Origin: Calothrix sp. PCC 7716
GTDB taxonomy: Bacteria; Cyanobacteriota; Cyanobacteriia; Cyanobacteriales; Nostocaceae
Reading direction: 5' to 3'
Assembly: GCF_019977735.1 (NCBI RefSeq)
Contig: NZ_AP025018.1
Location: forward strand, 1,302,001-1,366,000
Length of the DNA: 64,000 nt
Shown: positions 28,872 through 38,071 of the stretch, in pieces
Numbering within the stretch: position 1 is the first letter of the stretch
Layout of the letters: each line of letters opens with the position of its first letter
The notes under the pieces: model-generated
Database searches by the model: none
The model's input: only the letters and a program-made list of their open reading frames with translations
What the model was told of the DNA's origin: nothing
Program-made: the position numbers and the translations under genes

Positions 28872-29222
28872 ATGCAAACTTTACCAAAAGAGCGTCGTTT
28901 CGAGACTCTTTCTTACCTTCCCCCTTTGTCTGACGCGCAAATTACTAAGCAAGTACAGTACATTCTTAACCAAGGTTACATTCCAGCAGTTGAGTTTAAC
29001 GAACAGTCAGAACCAACTGAGTTTTACTGGACAATGTGGAAGTTACCTTTGTTCAACGCACGTAGCACCCAAGAAGTATTAGGTGAAGTACAACAGTGTC
29101 GTTCACAGTACAGCAACTGCTACATTCGTGTTGTTGGTTTTGACAACATTAAGCAGTGTCAAGTACTTAGCTTCATCGTTCACAAACCTAACCAACAAAG
29201 TGGTGGCGGTTACAGATATTAA
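28872..29222 (+). CDS. rbcS: RuBisCO small subunit
   Basis: A 116-residue form IB small subunit that caps the large-subunit octamer. Markers are [26 protein letters not shown] and the C-terminal VLSFIVHKP. The ATG is 66 bases after the rbcX stop. It closes the operon; a hairpin follows. Confidence 0.98.
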   Translation: MQTLPKERRFETLSYLPPLSDAQITKQVQYILNQGYIPAVEFNEQSEPTEFYWTMWKLPLFNARSTQEVLGEVQQCRSQYSNCYIRVVGFDNIKQCQVLSFIVHKPNQQSGGGYRY

Positions 29223-29266
29223 TCTGAGTCTAGTTAAGCAATCGGCAATTTGATAATTGAAATGTG

Positions 29267-29287
29267 GCACAGGCTCATACCCTGTGC
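29267..29287 (+). terminator. Likely terminator of the RuBisCO operon
   Basis: Arms GCACAGG and CCTGTGC with a 7-base loop lie about 45 bases after the rbcS stop. A moderately T-rich stretch (ACAAATTTTAAT) follows, so it is a plausible intrinsic terminator or mRNA stabiliser. Confidence 0.5.
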
Positions 29288-29471
29288 TACAAATTTTAAT
29301 ATCAAGATTGGCTACGGATGTAACGGATAGGTTTTTTATATTCATAAAATAGACAATTTAAAAATTGTCCCAAGGCGCCACAAATAAAAATTTTATAAAT
29401 AAGATAATCAGATTACCAATTCTATACATCTTGTATAGTAAATTTTTACTTAAAAAATATTTAATATAAAA

Positions 29472-30092
29472 GTGAAATCAGAACATCTACCTGAAGTTAG
29501 AATTTGCTTTGTTGGTGAGTCATTTGTCAACGGAACCGGAGACCCAGAGTGTTTGGGTTGGACTGGTCGAGTTTGTGTAGGCGCCAATCAACAAGGTTAC
29601 GATATTACTTACTACAACTTGGGAGTGCGGCGCGAAACAAGCGAAGAGTTAAAACAACGATGGCTACCAGAAGTTACTTACCGTTTGCAACCAGAACATA
29701 ATGGTAGAGTTGTATTTTCGTTTGGTGTCAACGATACAGTTCTTCAAGGTGGAAAAACACGAGTTTCTTTTTTGAATTCTATTTTAAATGCTCGACAAAT
29801 TTTGAGCGAAGCAAAACAGCTATATCCTGTGTTAATGGTCGGGCCCCCACCAATGTTAGATAACGACCAAAATGTTCGCATCGCCGAATTATCTGAGTAT
29901 TATGCACGCACTTGCAACTCACTCGATATACCTTATCTAAATATATTCCCCTTGCTCAAACAATCTACAGTGTGGTTTGATGAAGTAGGCGCCTACGACA
30001 AAGCACATCCACGCACGAAGGGGTACCAAGTTTTAGCCGACCTTGTACAAAATTGGGATGCATGGTCAAAATGGTTTCCAGCAATTCGTTAA
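29472..30092 (+). CDS. GDSL/SGNH-family hydrolase
   Basis: A 206-residue SGNH hydrolase without a signal peptide. Block I is GESFVNG with the nucleophile Ser17, a Ser-Phe variant of GDS; block III is GVND (85-88); the C-terminal Asp-His pair lies in YDKAHP (Asp176, His179). A catalytic triad is therefore complete. The enzyme should hydrolyse an ester, such as a lipid, acetylated sugar or thioester; the substrate is unknown. The start is GTG. A hairpin follows the gene. Confidence 0.85.
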   Translation: MKSEHLPEVRICFVGESFVNGTGDPECLGWTGRVCVGANQQGYDITYYNLGVRRETSEELKQRWLPEVTYRLQPEHNGRVVFSFGVNDTVLQGGKTRVSFLNSILNARQILSEAKQLYPVLMVGPPPMLDNDQNVRIAELSEYYARTCNSLDIPYLNIFPLLKQSTVWFDEVGAYDKAHPRTKGYQVLADLVQNWDAWSKWFPAIR

Positions 30093-30113
30093 AATGACGC
30101 ATCGAATAAAAAT

Positions 30114-30148
30114 CTCCCGTCCTTGTTGAGAAGTACTATTGACGGGAG
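30114..30148 (+). terminator. Hairpin after the GDSL hydrolase gene
   Basis: A perfect 8-bp stem, CTCCCGTC (30114-30121) and GACGGGAG (30141-30148), about 20 bases after the stop codon. No clear T tract follows, so it may stabilise the 3' end rather than end transcription. Confidence 0.45.
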
Positions 30149-30622
30149 AATTCTGATTAACATCTACCATTTTTAATAAAGATACAGCAAAAAGTGAAAA
30201 CTGACTATGTTACTTGATATTTCCCGCAGTTTTTGCTTCTGCTTGCTTGAACTATATAGTACAAAAATTGTAATTTTCGTCAGATTAAATTGCGATAGCG
30301 CCTATTGTGATTTTGAAAACATTTTATTTACTTTTATATAGTCTATTTAGACGGGCTTTTTATGCCCATTTCACAAGAAATTTTAATATCTTTATTCAAA
30401 ATTTTAAGGAATAATTAACAGTAATTTAACAGTGTTGAATGTAACGAATATCACTTGTAAAATAAAATATTTAGTCTATATTTTAGAAGAGTTAATAATA
30501 TAATGATCAATTTATATAAAAATGTATTTTTTAATGAAAATACAAATATGTGTAAGACTTATGTGAGTTTAAAGGAGCAGCTGCACGTTTTTAATTTTTT
30601 TGTAGTTTGAGTGAATAGAATT
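30149..30622. other. Long AT-rich region upstream of the first Wzc-like gene
   Basis: About 470 bases with no gene seen. A GACGGGC...GCCC stretch near 30351-30367 can form a small hairpin. The region probably holds the promoter of the polysaccharide tyrosine-kinase gene; no element was identified. Confidence 0.45.
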
Positions 30623-32830
30623 ATGCCTTCCAATCAAGAAGATCAAAACGAACTTGACTTCCAGCAGTATTTACGAATATTAAAAAGACGTTGGCTTGTT
30701 TCCGCAGGCGTAATGGGTTCAGTGTTTGGATTAACTGCGCTTGTTACTTTTTCACAAAAACCTGTTTATGAGTCGCAAGGAAAGCTGTTAATTAAGAATA
30801 ACGGCGCCTCTTCGTTAACTGGTTTAAGTGAGAAAGTAGGTGCCATAAGCGCGCTGACGAATACTAGTAGTCCTTTAGATACCGAGGCAGAGGTTATTCG
30901 CTCAAACCCGCTTGTTAAGAAAACTATTAGCGAGTTAAACCTTAAGGATAAGAAGGGTAAACCTTTGAAGGTTGAAGCATTTCTTAAGCTTCTCAAAGTG
31001 AAAGGTGTTAAAGGAACTGATGTACTGGAGATAACTTACCGCGATACTGATCCAAAAGTCGCGGCAGATGTTATTAATACGTTAGTAAATCATTATATAG
31101 ACAATAATATACGAGTTAACCGTTTGGATGCCACCAGTGCGCGCGAGTTTTTGAGTAAGCAATTGCCAGCTATTGAACGACGAGTGATAGCGGCAGAAGC
31201 TGGGTTGCGTAAATTTAAAGATGAGAATAAAGTAGTTTCGTTACCAGATGAAGCAAAGGTTGGGGTAGAAGCACTTACCAACTTGTCGGGTGATATTACC
31301 AAGGCACAAGCGCTGCTATCAGATGCATCGAGTCGCTCTGTTGCTTTGCAAAAAGAATTAGAATTAACTACGCAGCAGGCTGTCGAGCTTTCAAATTTAA
31401 ATCAATCGTCTGGTGTGCAGCAGGTATTAGCTGAATACCAAAAGGCGCAAGATGAGTTAGCGGTGTTGCAAACTCGCTTTACTGAAGAACATCCAAAAGT
31501 TAGGGATTCAGAAGCCAAAGTGCAAGCGCTTCGGGAGCAATTGTCCAAGCGGGTTGGTACAATTGTTGATACTAAACAGCCCATATCAGAGAAAAACTTG
31601 CAGATTGGACAACTCAAGCAAACTTTGACTTTGGATTTGGTGAAATCTGAAGTAGATAGGTTAGCAGTGAATAATCAAGTGCAGGTTTTACAAACGGCAT
31701 ATTTGAATTACCAAGGGCGCCTATCAGCTATACCTAGATTGGAGCAACAGCAGCGCGCGTTAGAGCGTAGGTTACAGGTGGCGCAATCAACTTATCAACA
31801 AGTATTAAAGCAGTTACAAGAAGTTGAAGTTGTAGAGCAGCAAAAGGTGGGTAACGCCCGCGTAGTTTCTGCGGCTGAAGTTCCTGAAAAGCCTGTATCT
31901 CCAAAAATTCCTCTCAACTTGGCATTAGGTGGAGTTTTAGGAATTATACTAGGTGTTGGCGCCGCCTTGGTTTTGGAAGCTATGGACAAATCGCTCAAAA
32001 ATATGGAAGAAGCCAAGCGATTACTCGGTTATCCTTTGCTGGGCACAATTCCTCAACTTGGTGGTCGCAAAGGAAATACCGACGACTTACCAGTGCTGAA
32101 TGACCCTTATTCAGCAGCGACATCAGCTTTTGAAATGCTTGTGACAAGCCTAAGTTTCACGCTTTCTGATCAAGCACTGCAAGTTATTGCTGTAACTAGC
32201 TCTGTTCCTGGTGAAGGTAAGTCTTTTGTTGCTGCTAACTTAGCAGTGGCTAAAGTGCAAATGGGGTATAGAGTGCTGTTAATAGATGCGGATATGCGGC
32301 GCCCGCGTCAGCACAAAGTTTGGGGAAAATCTAACTTCATGGGGTTGAGTGAAGTTTTAGTAGGTCAAGCAGATTATCAAGCAATAGCACAGGAAGCAGT
32401 ACATAATTTAGATGTATTAACTGCTGGTACAATTCCCCCTAACCCTGCTGCACTGCTTGACTCACAGCGAATGCGCGCGTTACTTGAGGAAGCTAGCAAA
32501 GACTATGATTTTGTAATTGTTGATACTCCACCTGTAACTGCGGTAACAGATGCATTAATTGTGAGTAAAATGACAAATGGAACATTGTTAGTCGTGCGTC
32601 CTGCTGTTGCTGACAAAGATGCCGTAATTGCTGCAAAAGCGCAGTTAGAACAGTCAGGTCAGCGAGTTTTAGGCATGGTTTTGAATGGTGTGAATGCAGA
32701 TAATAGCTATGGAGGTTACTATCATTCTAAGGGATATTATGGAGTGAAAGTGAATCAGAAAGCTGAATTAAATGGTAAGGTAGAGGCGCCTGTTATTCGG
32801 ATTGGTGAACGACCTGGTGGGAAGGGATAA
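30623..32830 (+). CDS. Wzc-like polysaccharide co-polymerase/tyrosine autokinase (paralogue 1)
   Basis: A 735-residue inner-membrane protein that controls chain length and export of exopolysaccharide. A Wzz domain lies between two membrane helices (about 24-42 and 431-452) with a long coiled-coil periplasmic part. The cytoplasmic BY-kinase follows: Walker A SSVPGEGKS (526-534), Walker A' LLIDADMRRP (552-561), and Walker B VIVDTPP. A Tyr-rich tail (SYGGYYHSKGYYG) is the autophosphorylation site. ATG 30623 is preferred over GTG 30611. A close paralogue is encoded at 48491-50689; the two flank the glycan cluster. Confidence 0.93.
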   Translation: MPSNQEDQNELDFQQYLRILKRRWLVSAGVMGSVFGLTALVTFSQKPVYESQGKLLIKNNGASSLTGLSEKVGAISALTNTSSPLDTEAEVIRSNPLVKKTISELNLKDKKGKPLKVEAFLKLLKVKGVKGTDVLEITYRDTDPKVAADVINTLVNHYIDNNIRVNRLDATSAREFLSKQLPAIERRVIAAEAGLRKFKDENKVVSLPDEAKVGVEALTNLSGDITKAQALLSDASSRSVALQKELELTTQQAVELSNLNQSSGVQQVLAEYQKAQDELAVLQTRFTEEHPKVRDSEAKVQALREQLSKRVGTIVDTKQPISEKNLQIGQLKQTLTLDLVKSEVDRLAVNNQVQVLQTAYLNYQGRLSAIPRLEQQQRALERRLQVAQSTYQQVLKQLQEVEVVEQQKVGNARVVSAAEVPEKPVSPKIPLNLALGGVLGIILGVGAALVLEAMDKSLKNMEEAKRLLGYPLLGTIPQLGGRKGNTDDLPVLNDPYSAATSAFEMLVTSLSFTLSDQALQVIAVTSSVPGEGKSFVAANLAVAKVQMGYRVLLIDADMRRPRQHKVWGKSNFMGLSEVLVGQADYQAIAQEAVHNLDVLTAGTIPPNPAALLDSQRMRALLEEASKDYDFVIVDTPPVTAVTDALIVSKMTNGTLLVVRPAVADKDAVIAAKAQLEQSGQRVLGMVLNGVNADNSYGGYYHSKGYYGVKVNQKAELNGKVEAPVIRIGERPGGKG

Positions 32831-32858
32831 TTGGCAACGGATGTAACGGATGGTTTAC

Positions 32859-32886
32859 GTAGAGACCGTATTAATTTGGTCTCTAC
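32859..32886. repeat. GTAGAGAC palindromic repeat, copy 5
   Basis: Arms GTAGAGACC and GGTCTCTAC around a central TATTAATTT-like spacer. It directly follows a GGCAACGGATGTAACGG unit (32833), so two repeat families are nested or adjacent here. Confidence 0.7.
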
Positions 32887-32912
32887 GAATAGATTTGTGT
32901 GAAACCAATCTA

Positions 32913-33194
32913 CTATGATTGATTTTCTGATTGCTGTGTTTGTAGTTGTTGAACCTGTTCAAGCGTTAAACCAGTAAAATCCACAATTGATTCTAATGAA
33001 ACTCCCTTACTAAGCATGTTTACAGCAATTTTTCGTGCAGTTTCCTCTCGTTCCTGATAAATGCTTTCGCGGCTAGTGCCTTCATCAGAAAGAGGTGGGG
33101 CTGTTCTACCTTCAACAGTAAGATTTGGCATTCCAAAGACTGATGCTACAAAGTGCTGCTCAGATTGGCTACAAACGAAAACCTGATAGTTCAT
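32913..33194 (-). CDS. Small hypothetical protein, apparently a two-part chimera
   Basis: A 93-residue protein. The start at 33194 (MNYQVFVCSQ) is set by a clear GGAGG about ten bases upstream; a longer frame to 33221 would swallow this site. Residues 1-40 resemble a short cyanobacterial family beginning MNYQVFVxSxSEQHFVASV. Residues 50-85 (REETARKIAVNMLSKG ... TGLTLEQVQQLQ) resemble the C-terminal helical tail of Rpn/PD-(D/E)XK transposase-like proteins. The two parts appear to have been joined by recombination. No function is assigned. Confidence 0.6.
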   Translation of the reverse strand: MNYQVFVCSQSEQHFVASVFGMPNLTVEGRTAPPLSDEGTSRESIYQEREETARKIAVNMLSKGVSLESIVDFTGLTLEQVQQLQTQQSENQS

Positions 33195-33439
33195 AATAAC
33201 TTTTCCTCCAACCAGGGGCATAGGAGGGAGTAATAGTTAGTAATCATATATTATTGTATATTAAATTTAAATACAATCCGGCTTCGCTTCTGATTCAAGT
33301 TTTCGTTGTGTAGTGTTTTTAAATGAAGATACATATAATTAGCCTGCGTTATCCGGAGGATATCCCGAAGGGTAGGCAGGTTTTGTATCAATAGCCCCAG
33401 GCATACGAACTGTGGGCGTTATATCCGTTACATCCGTTG

Positions 33440-34471
33440 CTAAATTGGCGCCAACTTCTCAACCTTTTTAACTTTTGATTCTCTACTAAATAAATATTTA
33501 TGCTTAGTTTCCCAATCTAAGGTTGTACATATGATTGTATCTAGGTCGTTGTATTTTGGTTGCCAGTTTAGTAATTGACGAATTTTATTGCCACATGCGA
33601 CAACAGATACTGGGTCTCCGGGACGAGGTGATGTTTTGATGACAGGAAAATTGGCGCCAGAAATTGCTTTAACTCGTTCGATTACTTGCTGTACGCTGTA
33701 ACCTTTGCCATAACCACAGTTGAAAGTTTGGCTTTGATTTCCCTGTTCGAGATAGCGTAAAGCATCTACATGTGCTGTTGCTAGGTCTTCAACATGGATG
33801 TAGTCGCGGATAGCAGTTCCATCTGGTGTGGGAAAGTTTGTACCAAAAACTTTTAGTTCTGGTCTGTTGCCTAGTGCTGCATCGCAGGTAACTTTGATTA
33901 AATGAGTTGCATTTGCTGAGAACTGTCCTAGTCTGCCTTCTGGTTCGGCGCCTGCAACATTGAAGTAACGTAGAATGACGTAGCGTAAATCAGAGGTGGC
34001 GCCATAATCTTGAATCATCCACTCGCTCATTAGCTTTGAGCGTCCGTAAGGATTTATTGGGTTAGTGGGGGTTAATTCTGTAACTGGATTTTCTTTCGGT
34101 TCGCCATAAACTGCTGCTGTGCTAGAGAAAACAATTTGGTTAACACCTGTGATTTTACAGCACTGGAGCAGGTTGAGGGTATTGCAAGTGTTGTTGGCGT
34201 AGTAGTCTAAAGGGCGGGCTACTGATTCTGGTACGATTAGGCTCGCGGCAAAGTGTAGTACAGCACTGAATTTATGTTTACAGAATACTTGACGGAGAAA
34301 TATAGTATCTGATAAATCGCCGATAATTAGTTCACCATGCAGTACCGCTTGGGGTAAGCCTGTTGAACAGTTATCGTATATTACTACATCATAGCCAGCT
34401 TCACCTAGTTGGCGCACGACATGTGAACCTATGTAGCCGGCGCCTCCTGTTACTAGTACTTTTTTAGTCAT
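33440..34471 (-). CDS. galE: UDP-glucose 4-epimerase
   Basis: A 343-residue short-chain dehydrogenase that interconverts UDP-glucose and UDP-galactose. The NAD motif is GGAGYIGSH (9-17), the catalytic Ser/Thr and Tyr lie in FSSTAAVYGE and YGRSK, and the GalE-specific ends (GYSVQQVIE, RPGDP) are present. It supplies galactose units for the adjacent polysaccharide cluster. It is the last gene on this side to carry GGCGCC sites (five in the gene, the last at its start codon). Confidence 0.95.
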   Translation of the reverse strand: MTKKVLVTGGAGYIGSHVVRQLGEAGYDVVIYDNCSTGLPQAVLHGELIIGDLSDTIFLRQVFCKHKFSAVLHFAASLIVPESVARPLDYYANNTCNTLNLLQCCKITGVNQIVFSSTAAVYGEPKENPVTELTPTNPINPYGRSKLMSEWMIQDYGATSDLRYVILRYFNVAGAEPEGRLGQFSANATHLIKVTCDAALGNRPELKVFGTNFPTPDGTAIRDYIHVEDLATAHVDALRYLEQGNQSQTFNCGYGKGYSVQQVIERVKAISGANFPVIKTSPRPGDPVSVVACGNKIRQLLNWQPKYNDLDTIICTTLDWETKHKYLFSRESKVKKVEKLAPI

Positions 34472-34505
34472 ATATTTGGTTGTTTATAGTGGGGTTGGAG
34501 ATTTG

Positions 34506-34588
34506 ATCCCCCCAACCCCCCTTAATAAGGGGGGCTAAGAGTAGCTTCTTATTCCCCCCCTTATTAAGGGGGGGTTAGGGGGGGATTA
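34506..34588. repeat. Tandem C6/G6 palindromes between galE and the sugar transferase
   Basis: Two units in a row (CCCCCC...TTAATAAGGGGGG and CCCCCCTTATTAAGGGGGGG). They lie between genes transcribed in the same direction and mark the left edge of the GGCGCC-free cassette. Confidence 0.7.
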
Positions 34589-34590
34589 AA

Positions 34591-36003
34591 TTATCTACCT
34601 TTACCTAAAAGAACTACTCTGACAGTTTTAAGAGCAATTGCTACATCTAACATCAGAGAATAATTCTTGATGTAGTAAAGGTCATAAGATAACTTTTCGT
34701 ATGCATCTTCTATAGAGGCACCGTAGGGATACAAAACTTGTGCCCATCCGGTGATTCCTGGCTTGACTAGATAACGTACTTCGTAGTAAGAAATTGCTTC
34801 TTTGAGTTTGATGTCAAATTCTGGTCTTTCTGGACGAGGACCGATTAAGCTCATTTCTCCTCGTAGGACGTTAATAATCTGCGGTAATTCATCTAGTCGG
34901 AGAATTCTCAACCAATATCCAACGCGCGTAATTCTGGGGTCGCGTTCTTGTGCCCATTGTACCCCCCGCTTTTCTGCATCTTTATACATTGAGCGGAATT
35001 TATGAACTTTGAACGGATTGCCGTTGAGTCCTGTTCTGACTTGACTGTAGAAAATGGCACCAGGACTATCGAGTTTAATTGCTATTGCTACAAGCAACAT
35101 TATCGGAGATAAAAACACAAGCAGTATTGTAGCTGCGATGATGTCAAAAACCCGCTTAATTTTTGAATCGATTCGACCTTGAATTAAGTTGAAACCACTG
35201 CTATAGGCAAACCAATTATCTTGTAGAAAGGATGATGGCAGCTTATACCATAAGGATTCATAGAAATCTGGGAATTTGTATACAGGGACTCCTTTGAGCC
35301 GCATTTGCATTAATTGCCGTACCTGGTCATCAGATAATTCTAGTTTGTTTCCTACTAGTACCCCTGACCAAGGTTGAGAAATCCAAGATGGTAATTCAGA
35401 AATACAGCCTACGCAATTGACGCTACTTTGAATAGAATCAGGGCAATTTTTCAAGTCTTCACTGAGTACAACCATGCGCCCCAACGGAGTTTTAGCAAGG
35501 AAGTCTTCAACAAATGTGTTGGTATTGTTATTTGTACCTATAACTAACCAACGACTTTGCTTGACATGCGCGCGCATCCAACTTGCAGCAATCATGCGTA
35601 ATAATATTGCCCAAGGTGTGAATAATGCCAAGCTTGGTAGTAAGACGCTTCGCCACAAGAGTGGATTTTCTCGTAAGCCACCAGATAAATAAATCAAGGC
35701 AGCACTGACTATACCAACTATGACGTTACATACCAAGATGCGTGCTGGTGCCCGTAAACCTGCGATTTGCGTATCTGGTTTATAGGAATCTGCTAAATAA
35801 AGCCCAGCGAGAGCAAATAGTATAAATCCATAAACAGTGGGATTAAACCAATCAACTGCTTCACCAAACCTTAACCAAACAGCTAATTTTAAACAGGTAA
35901 CTATGCCTATAATATCCCCCATTAAGAGCATTACAGGAATGCTGCGAAGACTCCACAGAGATTTGGTGCTTACCGAGCCTTCAGACAAAACTTCTGTAAA
36001 CAT
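34591..36003 (-). CDS. Undecaprenyl-phosphate sugar-1-phosphate transferase (initiating enzyme)
   Basis: A 470-residue polyprenyl glycosylphosphotransferase (WcaJ/WbaP-like). About five membrane helices fill residues 20-150 and 285-310. A CoA-binding-like domain lies between. The C-terminal bacterial sugar transferase domain has VHKFRSMYKDAE, RLDELPQIINVLRGEMSLIGPRP and the KPGITGWAQV block. It starts repeat-unit synthesis on the lipid carrier, so it is the first step of this cluster. It is transcribed alone, downstream of the 36.0-36.8 kb gap. Confidence 0.93.
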   Translation of the reverse strand: MFTEVLSEGSVSTKSLWSLRSIPVMLLMGDIIGIVTCLKLAVWLRFGEAVDWFNPTVYGFILFALAGLYLADSYKPDTQIAGLRAPARILVCNVIVGIVSAALIYLSGGLRENPLLWRSVLLPSLALFTPWAILLRMIAASWMRAHVKQSRWLVIGTNNNTNTFVEDFLAKTPLGRMVVLSEDLKNCPDSIQSSVNCVGCISELPSWISQPWSGVLVGNKLELSDDQVRQLMQMRLKGVPVYKFPDFYESLWYKLPSSFLQDNWFAYSSGFNLIQGRIDSKIKRVFDIIAATILLVFLSPIMLLVAIAIKLDSPGAIFYSQVRTGLNGNPFKVHKFRSMYKDAEKRGVQWAQERDPRITRVGYWLRILRLDELPQIINVLRGEMSLIGPRPERPEFDIKLKEAISYYEVRYLVKPGITGWAQVLYPYGASIEDAYEKLSYDLYYIKNYSLMLDVAIALKTVRVVLLGKGR

Positions 36004-36458
36004 CTGTAATAATTATTTAATATCGGTTGACTGTTATTTGCAATCGGTCAATCTTGAGCAGAACAGCAGTGCTAGCTCCAAGCGGAAAATTACTCATACC
36101 AATTTTTTGTGAAGCTGCATAGAAACGATGCTTATGTAGCAAGGCTTTAAGCCAATTGATTATGTGCAGCTTTGTATTAAAATGGTATCACACTTAGAGA
36201 ATAAACAGAGTTGATAAGCAATTCTGCTTAAATGATATTCTGAGTATCATTCTATTTATTTACTAACATTAGTAAAATCTATGAGTTTCAATATAGCGTC
36301 ATCCCAAGGAAATGTATGTATAAGTATGAACAAGTAAGTTTAAAAGTATGAATTACGTATATACGTAAAAAGTTACTAGTGGTAGCAACTCTTCGATAGA
36401 AGGACGTAACTCTGATAAATGTTGTGGAATACGTTGAGAAGAGGGTAACGTCATCCGC
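36004..36458. other. Intergenic region without a recognised gene
   Basis: AT-rich space upstream of the initiating sugar transferase. It probably includes the promoter of that gene. No RNA or repeat element was named in its first 400 bases. Confidence 0.4.
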
Positions 36459-36667
36459 GCGTGCGAAAAGCCATGCTATGAATATGGCTCTTTCGTGCTT
36501 AACGTGCTAAAATGTTAAGATAATTATCTTGTCTTTCAGTAAAATCAGTTATGAAAAGGGTTTTGAGCGAGTTGTTAAATTTACCTGACGTAGTAGTGGA
36601 ATCTAGTCTGCAAGAGGGTAAAACCTTAATTTTATCAGTAACTAAAAAGACTAAGAGAACCCCATAG
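36459..36667 (+). mobile_element. Probable ISL3-like element remnant
   Basis: A strong hairpin (CGTGCGAAAAGCCAT and ATGGCTCTTTCGTGC, 36458-36500) carries GGCTCTTTCGT, which looks like an element end. It is followed by a 38-codon ORF at 36551-36667 that matches the N-terminal pattern of ISL3 transposases (SELLNLPDVVVESSLQEG) and stops early. The rest of the transposase is missing. The match is to a short region, so the family call is moderate. Confidence 0.5.
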
Positions 36668-36676
36668 AATAATTGA

Positions 36677-36799
36677 CCCAATGCTGCCATGCTCAGTGTG
36701 GCGTAAGCGTAACTAAGCATCTCAAAGCTTAACGCGAGCTTTCAATGAGATTCTTCACTTTACGCGAGTTGTGTTCAGATGCCATTGGGCATTTTTTTT
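36677..36799 (+). ncRNA. Candidate structured RNA ending in T8
   Basis: CCCAATG (36677-36683) pairs with CATTGGG (36783-36789); GCATCT (36717-36722) pairs with AGATGC (36777-36782), immediately adjacent; inside lies hairpin AAAGCT (36724-36729) / AGCTTT (36737-36742). The outer helix is followed by eight Ts (36792-36799). This nested, terminator-ended fold looks like a small RNA or element-end structure. No known family was recognised. Confidence 0.4.
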
Positions 36800-36821
36800 C
36801 GTGGAGTTCTCTAAGTTTAAT

Positions 36822-38006
36822 TTAGAATAACAATTTTTCATACTCATCCAGCGCACGTTCAAATCTATATTTATTTTCGTATAGTTGGCGCGCATTTTCT
36901 CCTATTGTTTTAACTTTTAAAGGCTCACTCGCGAATTTGCGGATTATATCAGCAAGTGACTGAGGATTATTAGGAGGACTATTAACGCCACAATCGTAAG
37001 TTGTTAAAATTTGCTCAATATATGAATTGGCAGAAGAAATAGAAATAATAGCCCGTCCTGCTGCTAACATACCGTAGAGTTTTGAAGGTGCAACAATATA
37101 CTCAGCGCCTGGTATCATGCTGACAAGGGATACATCACAAGCAGTAAGAGATAAAGGTAAAATTTCTCTAGGTTGAAAAGGCAATAGTAAAATATTATTC
37201 AATTGGTAGGTTTGAATTGCTTGCTTTAAGACTTTTATTTTTGCTCCATCACCTATAAAAACAAATTTAATAGGAGTACCTTTAAGTATCTTTGCTGATT
37301 CTGCAATAGTCTCAATATCATGTAACCGACCAATATTACCTGAATACAAAACTGTAAATACATCGTTAAGATTATATTGCTTTGCAAATTCGTTATCTTT
37401 TTTATCATACAAGGGAATATCTTCAATTGCCCAGTTTTCAATAACTTTAATTTTTTGTTGAATATTCGGATACTTTTGTCCTAAAAAACTCTGCATTGAA
37501 GTAGTTAAAACAATAATTTTTTCAGCATATTTAAAAGTTAATTTAATCAAATAATTAAAAAAACTAAATAAAATACTGGGCGAATGTATTATACCAGACA
37601 TAACTGCAGATTCGGGGAAAATGTCTTGTTGTAGGAAATAGTATTCGCCACCCCTAAAGAGTTTAAAGCAAATGCCTAAAATACCAGCATAGGGTGGATT
37701 GGAGGCAATTAGTAAGGGGGTATTTCGAGGCAGACGAAATATAACATATATGAATGCGCCTAAAATAAAAAATGCAGAACTACTGATTTTGTTAAAAATA
37801 CTAGTGCTAGATTTGACAGGACAAAAAGCACGATCAATATTCACTTGGCTTAAGGATTCATGGCAAGTATCGTTTGCCTGACTACCCGTAAATATTTTCA
37901 CGCTATAGCCACGCTGAGATAATCCTTTTGCCAAATCTGTCATCAGTTGAGCAGTAGAGGTAAGATTAGGATAAAAGTACTGAGTAATAATTGTAATTTC
38001 TTTCAT
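36822..38006 (-). CDS. Family 4 glycosyltransferase (WbuB-like)
   Basis: A 394-residue GT-B transferase. The start MKEITIITQYFYPNLTSTAQ resembles WbuB-type enzymes. It has the nucleotide-sugar domain (VLYSGNIGRLHDIETI, FIGDGAK) and a weak GT4 acceptor loop (PSKLYGMLAAGRA). It should add one sugar to the lipid-linked repeat unit in the cytoplasm. Sugar and linkage are unknown. It is the last gene of the minus-strand cluster run; no GGCGCC site is present. Confidence 0.88.
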   Translation of the reverse strand: MKEITIITQYFYPNLTSTAQLMTDLAKGLSQRGYSVKIFTGSQANDTCHESLSQVNIDRAFCPVKSSTSIFNKISSSAFFILGAFIYVIFRLPRNTPLLIASNPPYAGILGICFKLFRGGEYYFLQQDIFPESAVMSGIIHSPSILFSFFNYLIKLTFKYAEKIIVLTTSMQSFLGQKYPNIQQKIKVIENWAIEDIPLYDKKDNEFAKQYNLNDVFTVLYSGNIGRLHDIETIAESAKILKGTPIKFVFIGDGAKIKVLKQAIQTYQLNNILLLPFQPREILPLSLTACDVSLVSMIPGAEYIVAPSKLYGMLAAGRAIISISSANSYIEQILTTYDCGVNSPPNNPQSLADIIRKFASEPLKVKTIGENARQLYENKYRFERALDEYEKLLF

Positions 38007-38071
38007 ACTATAATTAGTAATTTCTATAATCTGAAGATATAACTGAGTCCAAATAGTAAATGAGAAACGTA

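Noticed and set aside
36499..36720. A 73-codon minus-strand frame
   Set aside because: It lies opposite the ISL3-like transposase fragment, which has a better match, and overlaps the structured segment.
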